Assembly: GCA_964655525.1 (NCBI GenBank)
Contig: CAZZNE010000004.1
Coordinates: 1 to 64,000, forward strand
Direction of reading: 5' to 3'
DNA length: 64,000 nt
From: DLAJ01 sp964655525
GTDB taxonomy: Bacteria > Bacillota > Clostridia > Lachnospirales > Lachnospiraceae
Positions 6,860 to 14,625 of this stretch are shown piece by piece. Under the pieces are notes generated by a model, which worked only from the letters and a program-made list of their open reading frames with translations, was not told the origin of the DNA and did not search any database. The translations under genes and the position numbers were made by a program. Numbering within the stretch: the first letter of the stretch is position 1; the number at the start of each line of letters is the position of its first letter.

Positions 6860-9587
6860 AAGGAATATGGCAACCTATACATTAATACAGATTCTATGCA
6901 CGATCGTGATGTTTATGGTTGTGGCGTATGCCGGATTGCTGAAAATGGAAGAAGAATTTTGGCAGCTCTTTCAGTGGTGGGGAGCGACCGTGATACTGGG
7001 ACTTGCGTTTTATCCTTTAAGCGCTATGATCTTTCGACGCTTTGATGACAGGGGCTATCTGTTTTCTAAGGCGATCGGGCTTGTGGTGACGGCCTGGCTC
7101 ATGTGGTTTTTGGCTTCGCTGAAAATACTGTCCTTTACAACACAAAATTGTTATTGGTGTCTCGGTGTATGCATTCTGTGCAATTATACCGGCGTGCTGA
7201 TCTACTGGCTTCGCAAAAGAAAGGAATCGGCAGCGAAAGCAAGCGTAGAAGACGGAGATCCGGAAGGGGACGCGGAAGACGGCGTAAAACAAGAAGCAGA
7301 CATGGAACCTGAGCAAACGAAAGCGATGGAGGACAATGAGTATACGCGTGTGTTTGCGGCGTATGAAAAGAAGGAGGAATCCGTTAAAAGCATCCGTGTA
7401 AAACCCGCAAGAGTGAAAAGGAAAAGGACGGCAGCTAAGGAGAAAGCGGATGCAGAGGCGGCCGCGCAATCGGAGGAATGTGCAGAAACCGGGGAAAAAA
7501 CGGAAGTGCAAAGTACGATCAGGCCGCATTGGGAGCGGATTCTCGTTCTGGAACTGTTGTTTTTTATGATTTTCGTTGCATATATGTATATGAAGGGCTT
7601 TAATCCGAAAGCCTATGGAACGGAAAAAATGATGGACTATGGTTTTATGATGTCCATGTTTAAGACGGAATATTTTCCGGTAGAGGACTTTTGGTTTGCC
7701 GGAGAAGGACTGAACTATTACTATTTCGGACAATATATTATGACATTCCTGACAAGGGTGTCATTTAACACGGTCAACTATGGCTATAATCTGGCACTCG
7801 GAACGGGATTTGCGTTCTGTGCGACGCTTGTATATTCACTGGTTTGTCAGGTAATGAGAGTGTTTATCGCACAGAAGAAGAAAAAAATAAGCGATGCGGT
7901 TTCGCATGTCGCAGGCGCGTTAGCCGCGATTGCCGTGACGATCGCAGGAAACGGACACTATATTGTGTTTAAGTGGCTTGTTCCGATGCTGTGGGATACA
8001 TTTCAGATTCCCGGAGACAGACCAAGCTATTGGTTTCCGAATTCCACGCGCTATATTGGTTATACGCCCGATACGCATGACAAGACCATCCATGAGTTCC
8101 CGTCTTATTCGTTTATTTTAGGGGATGTGCATGCGCATGTAGTAAATATTACGTTCGTGCTCACGCTGACGGCGATCCTGTTTTCTTTTTTGATGAACCG
8201 GCAGGAGGCGATGAAGGCGGCGATCGTCAAAAGAAGAAACGGGGAAAAGACAAAGGTATCCCTATTCCGGGAAACATTCCGGCTTCCCGTGATCGCAGTC
8301 GGATATTTGATCGGTATTTTCATGATGTCCAACTACTGGGATTTTCCGATTTACTTTGTGGTGGCGGGCGCGGTGATCCTGACGTCGAATGCGATAATCT
8401 GCGGTTTTGATATACGTACATGGATTTTGACCGCAATGCATGCCGTCGTTGTTTTGGCGGTTGCATTTTTAGTGGCATTGCCGTTTAACAGTAATTTTGT
8501 GGCGATGGCAAATGGCATATTGCTTGCAGAAACGCATACGGCGTTTTATCAGCTTATTATTTTGTGGGGATTACAGACCGTAATTGTGGTCGGATTTGTC
8601 ACGGCGCTGATCTGGAGAGAGATACAGAGAAACAAAAAGAATCGGGCGGAGAAAACGATAGAGATAACGACGGAAAAAACGACGGAAAAAGCGGCGGAAA
8701 AAACGGCGGAAAAAACGGCGGCGAAAACGGAAGCAGCTGCGACGGATGAGGACGGAGACAGCAAAGCGGGATCGGAAGCAGTAAGGCAAAAGCGGTTTGT
8801 ATGCTTTTTGGAGAATCTTGCAATCTCCGATTTGTTTATCCTGATACTTGGACTTTGCGCGATCGGGCTTGTACTCACGCCTGAGGTGATCTACATGTCG
8901 GATATTTATGCCGGGGATTACAAGCGTTCCAATACGATGTTTAAGCTGGTTTATCAGGCCTTTATTTTGTTTGGTATCTCAATCGGTTATATTTTGACGC
9001 GTTTTGTTCTGCTTAAGGAGACGCGCAGACAGTTCAAATGGGGAATCGCCGGTATTGTGCTGCTGCTATGGACCTGCGGATATTTCGGAACGAGTGTGCG
9101 GGCTTGGTTTGGCGATCTGCGTAATGAGGATAATTATAAGGGCATGCGTGCCGACCGGTATATTTTTGAGGAGCAGCCGACAGACGCCGCGGCGATTGCG
9201 TGGCTCAACGAAAATGTACAGGGGCGTCCGGTCATATTGGAGGCAAACGGAGACAGTTATACGATCGACAATCGGGTGTCCGTGCTGACCGGTCTGCCGA
9301 CCGTGCTTGGCTGGCGTGTACACGAATGGCTTTGGCATAACAGTCTTGAGCCTGTCAGCGCGCGCGCCGCGGAGGTACAGACCATGTATACTTCGCAGGA
9401 TCAAGAGCTTGTACGCGCGTTGTTGAATAAATATAAGGTAACGTATTTATTTATCGGTTCATGCGAATACGAAAAATACGCGCCGATCGGCATGAATACA
9501 GAGACGCTGCGGCAGCTGGGAGAGGTTGTGTACGAGGGGTATCCCGATATGCAGGGGCGCGTCGTCATGATCGTGAAGGTTCGATAA
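6843..9587 (+). CDS. DUF2298 (YYY-type) polytopic membrane protein
   Basis: A 914-residue membrane protein. The signature GLNYYYFG (about residues 289-296) preceded by KTEYFPVEDFWFAGE matches the DUF2298/Chlor_Arch_YYY family, large membrane proteins thought to be GT-C-like glycosyltransferases. Many transmembrane segments are evident. It also has two hydrophilic insertions unlike the rest: about residues 127-226 (acidic then Lys/Arg rich) and about 605-650, a low-complexity run of EKTTEKAAEKTAEK type. Both look like expanded cytosolic loops. It overlaps the glycosyltransferase gene by 17 bp. The C-terminal region (EANGDSYT, GWRVHEWLW, YLFIGSCE) is typical of YYY-type proteins. The substrate is unknown. 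Confidence 0.85.
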   Translation: MATKAKRNMATYTLIQILCTIVMFMVVAYAGLLKMEEEFWQLFQWWGATVILGLAFYPLSAMIFRRFDDRGYLFSKAIGLVVTAWLMWFLASLKILSFTTQNCYWCLGVCILCNYTGVLIYWLRKRKESAAKASVEDGDPEGDAEDGVKQEADMEPEQTKAMEDNEYTRVFAAYEKKEESVKSIRVKPARVKRKRTAAKEKADAEAAAQSEECAETGEKTEVQSTIRPHWERILVLELLFFMIFVAYMYMKGFNPKAYGTEKMMDYGFMMSMFKTEYFPVEDFWFAGEGLNYYYFGQYIMTFLTRVSFNTVNYGYNLALGTGFAFCATLVYSLVCQVMRVFIAQKKKKISDAVSHVAGALAAIAVTIAGNGHYIVFKWLVPMLWDTFQIPGDRPSYWFPNSTRYIGYTPDTHDKTIHEFPSYSFILGDVHAHVVNITFVLTLTAILFSFLMNRQEAMKAAIVKRRNGEKTKVSLFRETFRLPVIAVGYLIGIFMMSNYWDFPIYFVVAGAVILTSNAIICGFDIRTWILTAMHAVVVLAVAFLVALPFNSNFVAMANGILLAETHTAFYQLIILWGLQTVIVVGFVTALIWREIQRNKKNRAEKTIEITTEKTTEKAAEKTAEKTAAKTEAAATDEDGDSKAGSEAVRQKRFVCFLENLAISDLFILILGLCAIGLVLTPEVIYMSDIYAGDYKRSNTMFKLVYQAFILFGISIGYILTRFVLLKETRRQFKWGIAGIVLLLWTCGYFGTSVRAWFGDLRNEDNYKGMRADRYIFEEQPTDAAAIAWLNENVQGRPVILEANGDSYTIDNRVSVLTGLPTVLGWRVHEWLWHNSLEPVSARAAEVQTMYTSQDQELVRALLNKYKVTYLFIGSCEYEKYAPIGMNTETLRQLGEVVYEGYPDMQGRVVMIVKVR
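8655..8740 (+). repeat. Imperfect GAAAAAACGGCG tandem repeat inside the DUF2298 gene
   Basis: An approximately 12-bp unit, GAAAAAACGGCG with variants, is repeated about six times and codes EKTT/EKAA/EKTA. It looks like replication-slippage expansion in a cytosolic loop; period and frame are preserved. Confidence 0.7.
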
Positions 9588-9631
9588 TAGACCGAGGGAC
9601 AGGGAGAAATATAGAAGAGGGGGAATCGCTA

Positions 9632-10357
9632 ATGGAGGAGAAGCTTGCCACTTTACAGGAGTGGATCAATGAGAGCGGGAATATTGTTTTTTTCGGGGGA
9701 GCAGGGGTGTCTACCGAGAGCGGTATTCCGGATTTCAGGAGTGTGGACGGATTGTATCATCAAAAGTATGATTATCCGCCGGAAACCATTTTAAGTCATA
9801 GTTTTTATCGGACAAAGACGGAGGAATTTTATCGGTTTTATCGGGATAAAATGCTCTGTCTGGACGCGAAGCCGAATGCAGCGCACAAAAAATTGGCGGA
9901 GCTTGAAGCGGAGGGAAAGCTGAAGGCGGTCATCACGCAGAATATTGACGGATTGCATCAGGCGGCCGGATCTAAAAAAGTACTGGAGCTTCACGGAAGC
10001 GTGCTGCGCAATTACTGTGAGTCGTGCGGGAAGTTTTTTGACGCGCAGTATATCAAGGGGGCGGAGGGCGTTCCGAAATGTGATGCATGCGGGGGCGGGA
10101 TCAAGCCGGATGTGGTATTATATGAGGAAGGGCTTGATAACAATACGCTATCTGAGGCTGTAAAGTGCATCAGCGAGGCGGATATGCTGATTATCGGCGG
10201 TACGTCGCTTGTTGTTTATCCGGCGGCAGGGCTGATCGATTATTACAGGGGAAACCGGCTGGTTCTGATTAATCGTTCCGCGACGGGAAGGGACAGCATG
10301 GCGGATCTTGTCATTCAGGGCAGCATTGGGGAAGTACTTGGAAAGCTTACGGTATGA
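9632..10357 (+). CDS. cobB: NAD-dependent protein deacylase of the SIR2 family
   Basis: A 241-residue sirtuin that removes acyl groups from lysines using NAD. Visible motifs are GAGVSTESGIPDFR (23-36, NAD binding), TQNIDGLH (102-109), catalytic His121 in LHGS, and a structural zinc site of Cys129, Cys132, Cys150 and Cys153. GGTSLVVYPA binds NAD. The length and layout are those of a class U/M bacterial sirtuin. The ATG at 9632 is preceded by GAAGAGGGGGA; the longer upstream frame runs inside the previous gene. It lies 44 bp after the DUF2298 gene and before a DUF951 gene; functional linkage is not implied. Confidence 0.93.
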   Translation: MEEKLATLQEWINESGNIVFFGGAGVSTESGIPDFRSVDGLYHQKYDYPPETILSHSFYRTKTEEFYRFYRDKMLCLDAKPNAAHKKLAELEAEGKLKAVITQNIDGLHQAAGSKKVLELHGSVLRNYCESCGKFFDAQYIKGAEGVPKCDACGGGIKPDVVLYEEGLDNNTLSEAVKCISEADMLIIGGTSLVVYPAAGLIDYYRGNRLVLINRSATGRDSMADLVIQGSIGEVLGKLTV

Positions 10358-10427
10358 GCATAGCGGCAAATGCGGGAGTTCGGATAGGATTTGCGTCATT
10401 TAACCGACAGGCGGGAGGCAGGACAAA

Positions 10428-10601
10428 ATGGATATACAGGTCGGTAATATCGTTAAACTGAAAAAGAAGCATCCCTGCGGTTCGGCAGAATGGGAAGTGT
10501 TGCGCAGTGGCGCAGATTTTCGTCTGAAATGCTGCGGCTGTGGACATCAGATCATGATCGCGCGTCCGACATTAGAAAAAAGCGTACGGCAGATTTTGTG
10601 A
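10428..10601 (+). CDS. DUF951 small protein
   Basis: A 57-residue protein starting MDIQVGNIVKLKKKHPCG, with a C-terminal KCCGCGHQIMIAR segment. This matches the DUF951 (YyzM-like) family, small proteins common in Bacillota and often near ribosomal, ssb or dnaB-region genes. The function is unknown. Three cysteines (Cys35, Cys36 and Cys38) plus Cys17 could bind a metal, which is inference. The ATG has a GGGAGG ribosome site at 10413-10418. It ends just before the rpsF promoter. Confidence 0.85.
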   Translation: MDIQVGNIVKLKKKHPCGSAEWEVLRSGADFRLKCCGCGHQIMIARPTLEKSVRQIL

Positions 10602-10619
10602 TCTTTTTGATAAAATCAC

Positions 10620-10648
10620 TTGATTTTGGACGGGCAGTGTGGTATCCT
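10620..10648 (+). promoter_or_regulatory. Promoter of rpsF-ssb-rpsR
   Basis: TTGATT (10620-10625), a 17-bp spacer and TATCCT (10643-10648) fit a sigma-A promoter. The roughly 70-base leader between it and rpsF contains CTCCTT/AGGGAG, a small hairpin before the ribosome site. This could be the place of S6:S18 autoregulation known in other bacteria, but I cannot confirm the motif. Confidence 0.65.
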
Positions 10649-10726
10649 ATAAATCCGTGATATATTTTTTCCTTGCTCCTTCTATATAGGGAGGGGCCAG
10701 AGACCAAAAGGAGGTAACGAGAAAGC

Positions 10727-11014
10727 ATGAACAAGTATGAGTTATGTGTTGTTGTAAGTGCGAAGGTCGAAGATGACGTGAGAGCCGCTGAGATTGAGAA
10801 GTGCAAGGGCTACATCGAAAGATTCGGCGGACAGGTTACGAATGTGGATGACTGGGGAAAGAAGAGACTTGCATATGATATTCAGCATATGAAGGAAGGC
10901 TTCTATTACTTTATCCAGTTTGATGCAGACGCGACTGCACCGGCACAGATTGAAAGCAACGTTCGTCTTATGGAAAACGTCATCAGATTTTTGTGCGTAA
11001 AACAGGAAGCATAA
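10727..11014 (+). CDS. rpsF: 30S ribosomal protein bS6
   Basis: A 95-residue ribosomal protein S6, starting MNKYELCVVVSAKVED and containing DDWGKKRLAYDIQ, the family core. It binds 16S rRNA together with S18, encoded two genes downstream. It is preceded by an AAAAGGAGGT ribosome site. It is the first gene of the conserved rpsF-ssb-rpsR operon, separated from ssb by 16 bp. Confidence 0.97.
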   Translation: MNKYELCVVVSAKVEDDVRAAEIEKCKGYIERFGGQVTNVDDWGKKRLAYDIQHMKEGFYYFIQFDADATAPAQIESNVRLMENVIRFLCVKQEA

Positions 11015-11030
11015 AGAAAGAGAGAAACGT

Positions 11031-11480
11031 ATGAATAAAGTAATACTTATGGGACGTTTGACGAGAGATCCGGATGTGAGATACTCTCAAGGCGAGAGCG
11101 CAACGGCGATCGCAAGATTTACGCTTGCGGTGGATCGTCGCTTTAACCGCAATAACGGTGATGATAATAACGCGGATTTTATCAGCTGCGTAGCATTTGG
11201 CAGAACCGGAGAATTTGTGGAGAAGTATTTACACAAGGGTACGAAAGTAGTGGCGTCGGGAAGAATTCAGACCGGAAGCTACACAAATAAGGATGGCGTC
11301 AAGGTGTATACGACAGATGTTGTCGTAGAAGACGTAGAGTTTGCGGAGAGTAAAAACGCATCTGCAGGGAACGATGGGGGATATACGGGAGGAGCAAGAC
11401 AGTCTGCTCCTGTAGCGCCTGCGGGAGACGGTTTTATGAATATTCCGGACGGGATCGACGAGGAATTACCGTTTAACTAA
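11031..11480 (+). CDS. ssb: Single-stranded DNA-binding protein
   Basis: A 149-residue SSB. The OB fold spans about residues 1-105 (MNKVILMGRLTRDPDVRY, DFISCVAFGRTGEFVEKY, GSGRIQTGSYTNKDG-type pattern). A Gly/Ala/Pro-rich linker follows, ending in DGIDEELPFN, an acidic tip with the hydrophobic Pro-Phe that recruits replication and repair proteins. Here the very last residue is Asn, so the usual terminal DLPF is slightly changed. It sits between rpsF and rpsR as in most Bacillota. Confidence 0.97.
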   Translation: MNKVILMGRLTRDPDVRYSQGESATAIARFTLAVDRRFNRNNGDDNNADFISCVAFGRTGEFVEKYLHKGTKVVASGRIQTGSYTNKDGVKVYTTDVVVEDVEFAESKNASAGNDGGYTGGARQSAPVAPAGDGFMNIPDGIDEELPFN

Positions 11481-11510
11481 CAGTAAATTTTCAGATAGGA
11501 GGCTTTAGCA

Positions 11511-11780
11511 ATGGCTTATATCAAAGCAGCAGCAGACAAAACCGACGCGCCTGTAAAGAGACGCGGCGGCGTTCATAGAAAAAGAAAAGTATGTGTTTTC
11601 TGTGGAAAAGATAATGTGATTGATTATAAGGACACAGCAAAATTAAAGAGATATGTGTCCGAGAGAGGCAAGATTTTACCGAGAAGGATTACCGGCAACT
11701 GCGCAAAGCATCAGAGAGCGCTGACGGTTGCGATCAAGCGTGCAAGACATATCGCTCTTATGCCGTATGCTTGTGACTAA
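11511..11780 (+). CDS. rpsR: 30S ribosomal protein bS18
   Basis: An 89-residue S18 with a short N-terminal extension. The core RRITGNCAKHQRALTVAIKRARHIALMPY is the family signature (shown here split: RRITGNCAKHQRAL, then the IKRARHIALMPY tail). CVFCGKDNVIDYKDT contains a CxxC pair of the zinc-binding S18 type. It has a GGAGG ribosome site and is the last gene of the operon, followed by stacked hairpins. Confidence 0.97.
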   Translation: MAYIKAAADKTDAPVKRRGGVHRKRKVCVFCGKDNVIDYKDTAKLKRYVSERGKILPRRITGNCAKHQRALTVAIKRARHIALMPYACD

Positions 11781-11781
11781 A

Positions 11782-11808
11782 AAAGATTGGCTCATTTGAG
11801 CAATCTTT
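11782..11808 (+). terminator. Hairpin after rpsR
   Basis: The stem 11782-11794 pairs with 11797-11808 (AAAGATTG/CAATCTTT plus TCA/TGA, one bulged G). It follows the rpsR stop directly. The T tract is short and the next hairpin starts at once, so termination may be shared by the array. Confidence 0.55.
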
Positions 11809-11809
11809 C

Positions 11810-11880
11810 AAAGAACGCTCCGCGTTCTTTTGGAATTCGCGAAGCGGATTCTTTTGGGATCTGCTTATGCACGGATTCTT
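11810..11880. repeat. Tandem hairpins of the dispersed stem-loop family
   Basis: The perfect stem AAAGAACGC/GCGTTCTTT (loop TCC, 11810-11830) is followed by GAATTCGC/GCGGATTC (loop GAA, 11833-11851), TTTTGGGATC, and a third imperfect stem ending GGATTCTTTTGG. The same elements recur after grcA, after the DUF1858 gene, between fabG and fabF, and after the last kinase gene. The whole 331-bp stretch from 11781 to gdpP holds only such hairpins and a promoter; I see no gene. Confidence 0.6.
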
Positions 11881-11911
11881 TTGGTGTTAAGTAAGGTAAA
11901 ATGTAGTATGG

Positions 11912-11943
11912 AAAGACTTCCGCGTTCGCGCGGAAGTCTTTTT
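11912..11943 (+). terminator. Strong hairpin with TTCG loop
   Basis: A perfect 13-bp stem AAAGACTTCCGCG/CGCGGAAGTCTTT closed by TTCG is followed by T residues. A classical terminator form placed well after rpsR, it may stop readthrough or end a short transcript. Confidence 0.75.
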
Positions 11944-11969
11944 AAGTATTATGCATGTCCATTCGGGCG

Positions 11970-11995
11970 GGTATCATGTCTGGCGGCATGATACC
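11970..11995. repeat. Inverted repeat GGTATCATG/CATGATACC
   Basis: A perfect 9-bp inverted repeat with an 8-base spacer lies upstream of gdpP. A related 8-bp copy (GGTATCAT/ATGATACC) lies upstream of the Nudix gene at 42532-42557. It may be an operator or a mobile hairpin. Confidence 0.5.
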
Positions 11996-12061
11996 ACAAT
12001 ATCTATCCCGTTCTTTCGCGATAATCCACTATATTATGCTATGGAAGTTCCGATAAAATAA

Positions 12062-12070
12062 TGTTATACT
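12062..12070 (+). promoter_or_regulatory. Extended -10 promoter of gdpP-rplI-dnaB
   Basis: TGTTATACT is an extended -10 element (TG, one base, TATACT). No good -35 is seen 17 bp upstream, as expected for extended -10 promoters. It lies 41 bp before the chosen gdpP start. Confidence 0.5.
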
Positions 12071-12111
12071 AGAACGGTATAGGCGTTATGCATATCAGAG
12101 GGGACTATTTA

Positions 12112-14163
12112 ATGGGTACGAATAAAATACGGCTGAAAGGCCGTCTGAGGACTTATATGCAGTCAACGCTGCTGCTCGGCATGCTGCTTGTCCTTGTGAA
12201 TATCATTATTTATATGATAAACGTGACGGCGGGCGTGGTGCTGTCAGCGTTCGTTGTGGCTTATTTTATCATTGTCGCGCTGCTGATGAATTATAATAAG
12301 CCGATCATCATGAATGAGCTGATCAGCTTTGCAACGCAGTACGGTCAGATACAAAAACAACTCTTGCGGGAATTAGAGCTGCCGCATGCGCTGCTTGACG
12401 AAAATGGGAAGATCATTTGGACGAATGAGTGTTTTGAGGACGTCACGCATAAAGAAAAAGGCTATCGCAAATCCGTCTGGACGGTGTTTCCCACATTGAC
12501 GGCGGACAAGCTTCCGCAAAAAGAAGATACGGCGCAGCAGACGATCGAGTACGAGGGCAGTGTATACGATGTGCGGATGAAAAAAATTTCCCTGCGAGAG
12601 ATGGTTGCAAACAGCGACATTGTGACGGGCAGAACTTATGACGGTTATCTGATCGCCATTTATTTGTTTGATGAGACAGCGTTACGCATCGCATTGCAGG
12701 AAAATGATGACCAGTCGCTTGCGGTTGGTATGATCTACCTTGACAATTATGATGAGGCGCTTGAAAGTATTGAGGAGGTACGGCGTTCTCTTTTAACCGC
12801 GCTGATCGAGCGTAAGATCAACAAGTACATCTCCGCGATTGACGGTATCGTTAAGAAGCTGGAAAAGGACAAATACTTAATCGTGCTGCGCAAGAAGTCC
12901 GTGCAGCAGCTAAAAGAGCAGCGCTTCGATCTCCTAGAGGACGTCAAGACAGTTAATATCGGCAATGAGATGGCAGTCACCTTAAGCGTCGGCGTCGGGG
13001 TTGACGGACTGACCTATGCGCAGGATTACGAATTTGCGCGGACGGCGATCGACTTAGCGCTTGGGCGCGGCGGCGATCAGGCGGTGGTTAAGACGCCGGA
13101 GACGGTTTCTTATTACGGCGGCAAGAGCCAGCAGGTGGAAAAAAGCACGCGCGTGAAAGCGAGAGTGAAGGCGCATGCCTTAGAAGAGATCATCAGCGCC
13201 AAGGACCAGGTGCTTGTTATGGGACACCGCCTGAGCGATGTGGACAGCTTCGGCGCGTCGGTCGGGATCGTGTGTATCGCAAAAGCGCTTGAGCGGAAAG
13301 CGCACATTGTATTGAATGATGTGACGAAATCTCTGCAACCGCTTGTGGATCGCTACAAAAGCCAGTCGGAGTATGAGGAAGATACGATCATATCAGGTCA
13401 GCAGGCGCTTGAATATGCGGGCAGCAATACGGTTCTTGTGATCGTGGATGTCAATAAGCCAAGCATTACAGAATGCCCTGAACTGCTTCATTATTGCAAG
13501 TCCATTGTTGTGCTCGACCACCACAGACAGGGCGCGGAGGTTATTGAAAATGCGACGCTTTCCTATGTGGAGCCGTATGCATCGAGCGCATGCGAGATGG
13601 TCGCGGAGATTTTGCAGTATGTCGGTGACAATGTGAAGGTGCGCAGCGTGGAGGCGGACTGTCTCTATGCGGGTATCGTGGTTGATACGAACAACTTTAT
13701 GAGCAAAACGGGCGTGCGGACGTTTGAAGCGGCGGCATTCTTGAGGCGGAGCGGCGCGGACGTGACGCGGGTGCGCAAGATGTTCCGCGAGGATGAAACG
13801 GAATATAAGGCGAAGGCGGAGGCAGTGCGTCAGGTCGAGATCTTCCATGACAATTATGCCATATCCATCTGCCCGTCGCACGGGATTCAAAGCCCGACCG
13901 TTGTCGGAGCGCAGGCGGCGAACGAGCTGCTCAATATTGTCGGGATCAAGGCAAGTTTTGTCTGCACCGAGTATCAAAATATGATCTACATCAGCGCGCG
14001 TTCCATTGATGAAGTGAACGTGCAGATCGTCATGGAGCGTCTCGGGGGCGGCGGACATATGAATATGGCGGGCGCACAGCTTGAAAATACCGATATAGCG
14101 GGTGCGATCGCCCGGATCAAGGAAACGCTGGAAATCATGATAGGAGAGGGTGATATTTCGTGA
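12112..14163 (+). CDS. gdpP: Cyclic-di-AMP phosphodiesterase GdpP
   Basis: A 683-residue membrane enzyme that hydrolyses cyclic di-AMP. Two N-terminal membrane segments (about residues 18-65) are followed by a PAS-like region, a degenerate GGDEF domain and a DHH-DHHA1 phosphoesterase. Motifs are GHRLSDVDSFGAS (about 370), DHHRQG (about 469) and GGGGHMNMAG (about 646). The ATG at 12112 has the ribosome site AGAGGGG; the ATG at 12088 does not. The gene overlaps rplI by 4 bp (GTGA). The gdpP-rplI-dnaB order is conserved in Bacillota. It controls c-di-AMP and so potassium and envelope homeostasis. Confidence 0.95.
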   Translation: MGTNKIRLKGRLRTYMQSTLLLGMLLVLVNIIIYMINVTAGVVLSAFVVAYFIIVALLMNYNKPIIMNELISFATQYGQIQKQLLRELELPHALLDENGKIIWTNECFEDVTHKEKGYRKSVWTVFPTLTADKLPQKEDTAQQTIEYEGSVYDVRMKKISLREMVANSDIVTGRTYDGYLIAIYLFDETALRIALQENDDQSLAVGMIYLDNYDEALESIEEVRRSLLTALIERKINKYISAIDGIVKKLEKDKYLIVLRKKSVQQLKEQRFDLLEDVKTVNIGNEMAVTLSVGVGVDGLTYAQDYEFARTAIDLALGRGGDQAVVKTPETVSYYGGKSQQVEKSTRVKARVKAHALEEIISAKDQVLVMGHRLSDVDSFGASVGIVCIAKALERKAHIVLNDVTKSLQPLVDRYKSQSEYEEDTIISGQQALEYAGSNTVLVIVDVNKPSITECPELLHYCKSIVVLDHHRQGAEVIENATLSYVEPYASSACEMVAEILQYVGDNVKVRSVEADCLYAGIVVDTNNFMSKTGVRTFEAAAFLRRSGADVTRVRKMFREDETEYKAKAEAVRQVEIFHDNYAISICPSHGIQSPTVVGAQAANELLNIVGIKASFVCTEYQNMIYISARSIDEVNVQIVMERLGGGGHMNMAGAQLENTDIAGAIARIKETLEIMIGEGDIS

Positions 14164-14606
14164 AAGTCATTTTACAACAGGATGTTAAAGCACTGGGGAA
14201 AAAAGGGGATCTTGTCGAGGTCAGCGACGGCTATGCGCGCAATTTTATTTTGCCGAAGAAGATCGGCGTGGAGGCGAACAACGCCAATATTAATGACCTG
14301 AAGCTGAGAAAGGCAAATGAGGAAAAGATCGCGGCGGAGAATCTTGCCAAGGCGCAGGAATTTCAAAAAACGCTGGAGGACAAAGTCATTGCTGTTTCTA
14401 TTAAGGCGGGCGAAGGCGGTAAGGTATTCGGCGCCGTAACGGGCAAGGAGATCGCGCAGGCGGCGAAAGAGCAATACGGCTATGACATTGATAAAAAGAA
14501 GATCGTTCTGAAAGATTCCATTAAGAATTTCGGCACCTATGAGGTTCCGTTAAAGCTGCATCCGAAGGTGACGGCAACCTTACGGGTACAGGTGAGCGAG
14601 AAGTAG
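14160..14606 (+). CDS. rplI: 50S ribosomal protein bL9
   Basis: A 148-residue L9. The N-terminal rRNA-binding domain (MKVILQQDVKALGKKGD, GYARNFILPKK) is followed by a long helix and a C-terminal domain with GKVFGAVTGKEIA. The GTG start at 14160 overlaps the gdpP stop as GTGA, so translation is coupled. The length is normal. Confidence 0.96.
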   Translation: MKVILQQDVKALGKKGDLVEVSDGYARNFILPKKIGVEANNANINDLKLRKANEEKIAAENLAKAQEFQKTLEDKVIAVSIKAGEGGKVFGAVTGKEIAQAAKEQYGYDIDKKKIVLKDSIKNFGTYEVPLKLHPKVTATLRVQVSEK

Positions 14607-14625
14607 AGGACAAAGGAGAGGAACA

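Noticed and set aside
7017..7733. 238-residue minus-strand frame
   Set aside because: Lies antisense to the DUF2298 gene, His/Arg/Phe-rich, with no start signal.
13393..14058. 221-residue minus-strand frame
   Set aside because: Antisense of gdpP; the plus-strand DHH motifs are convincing.
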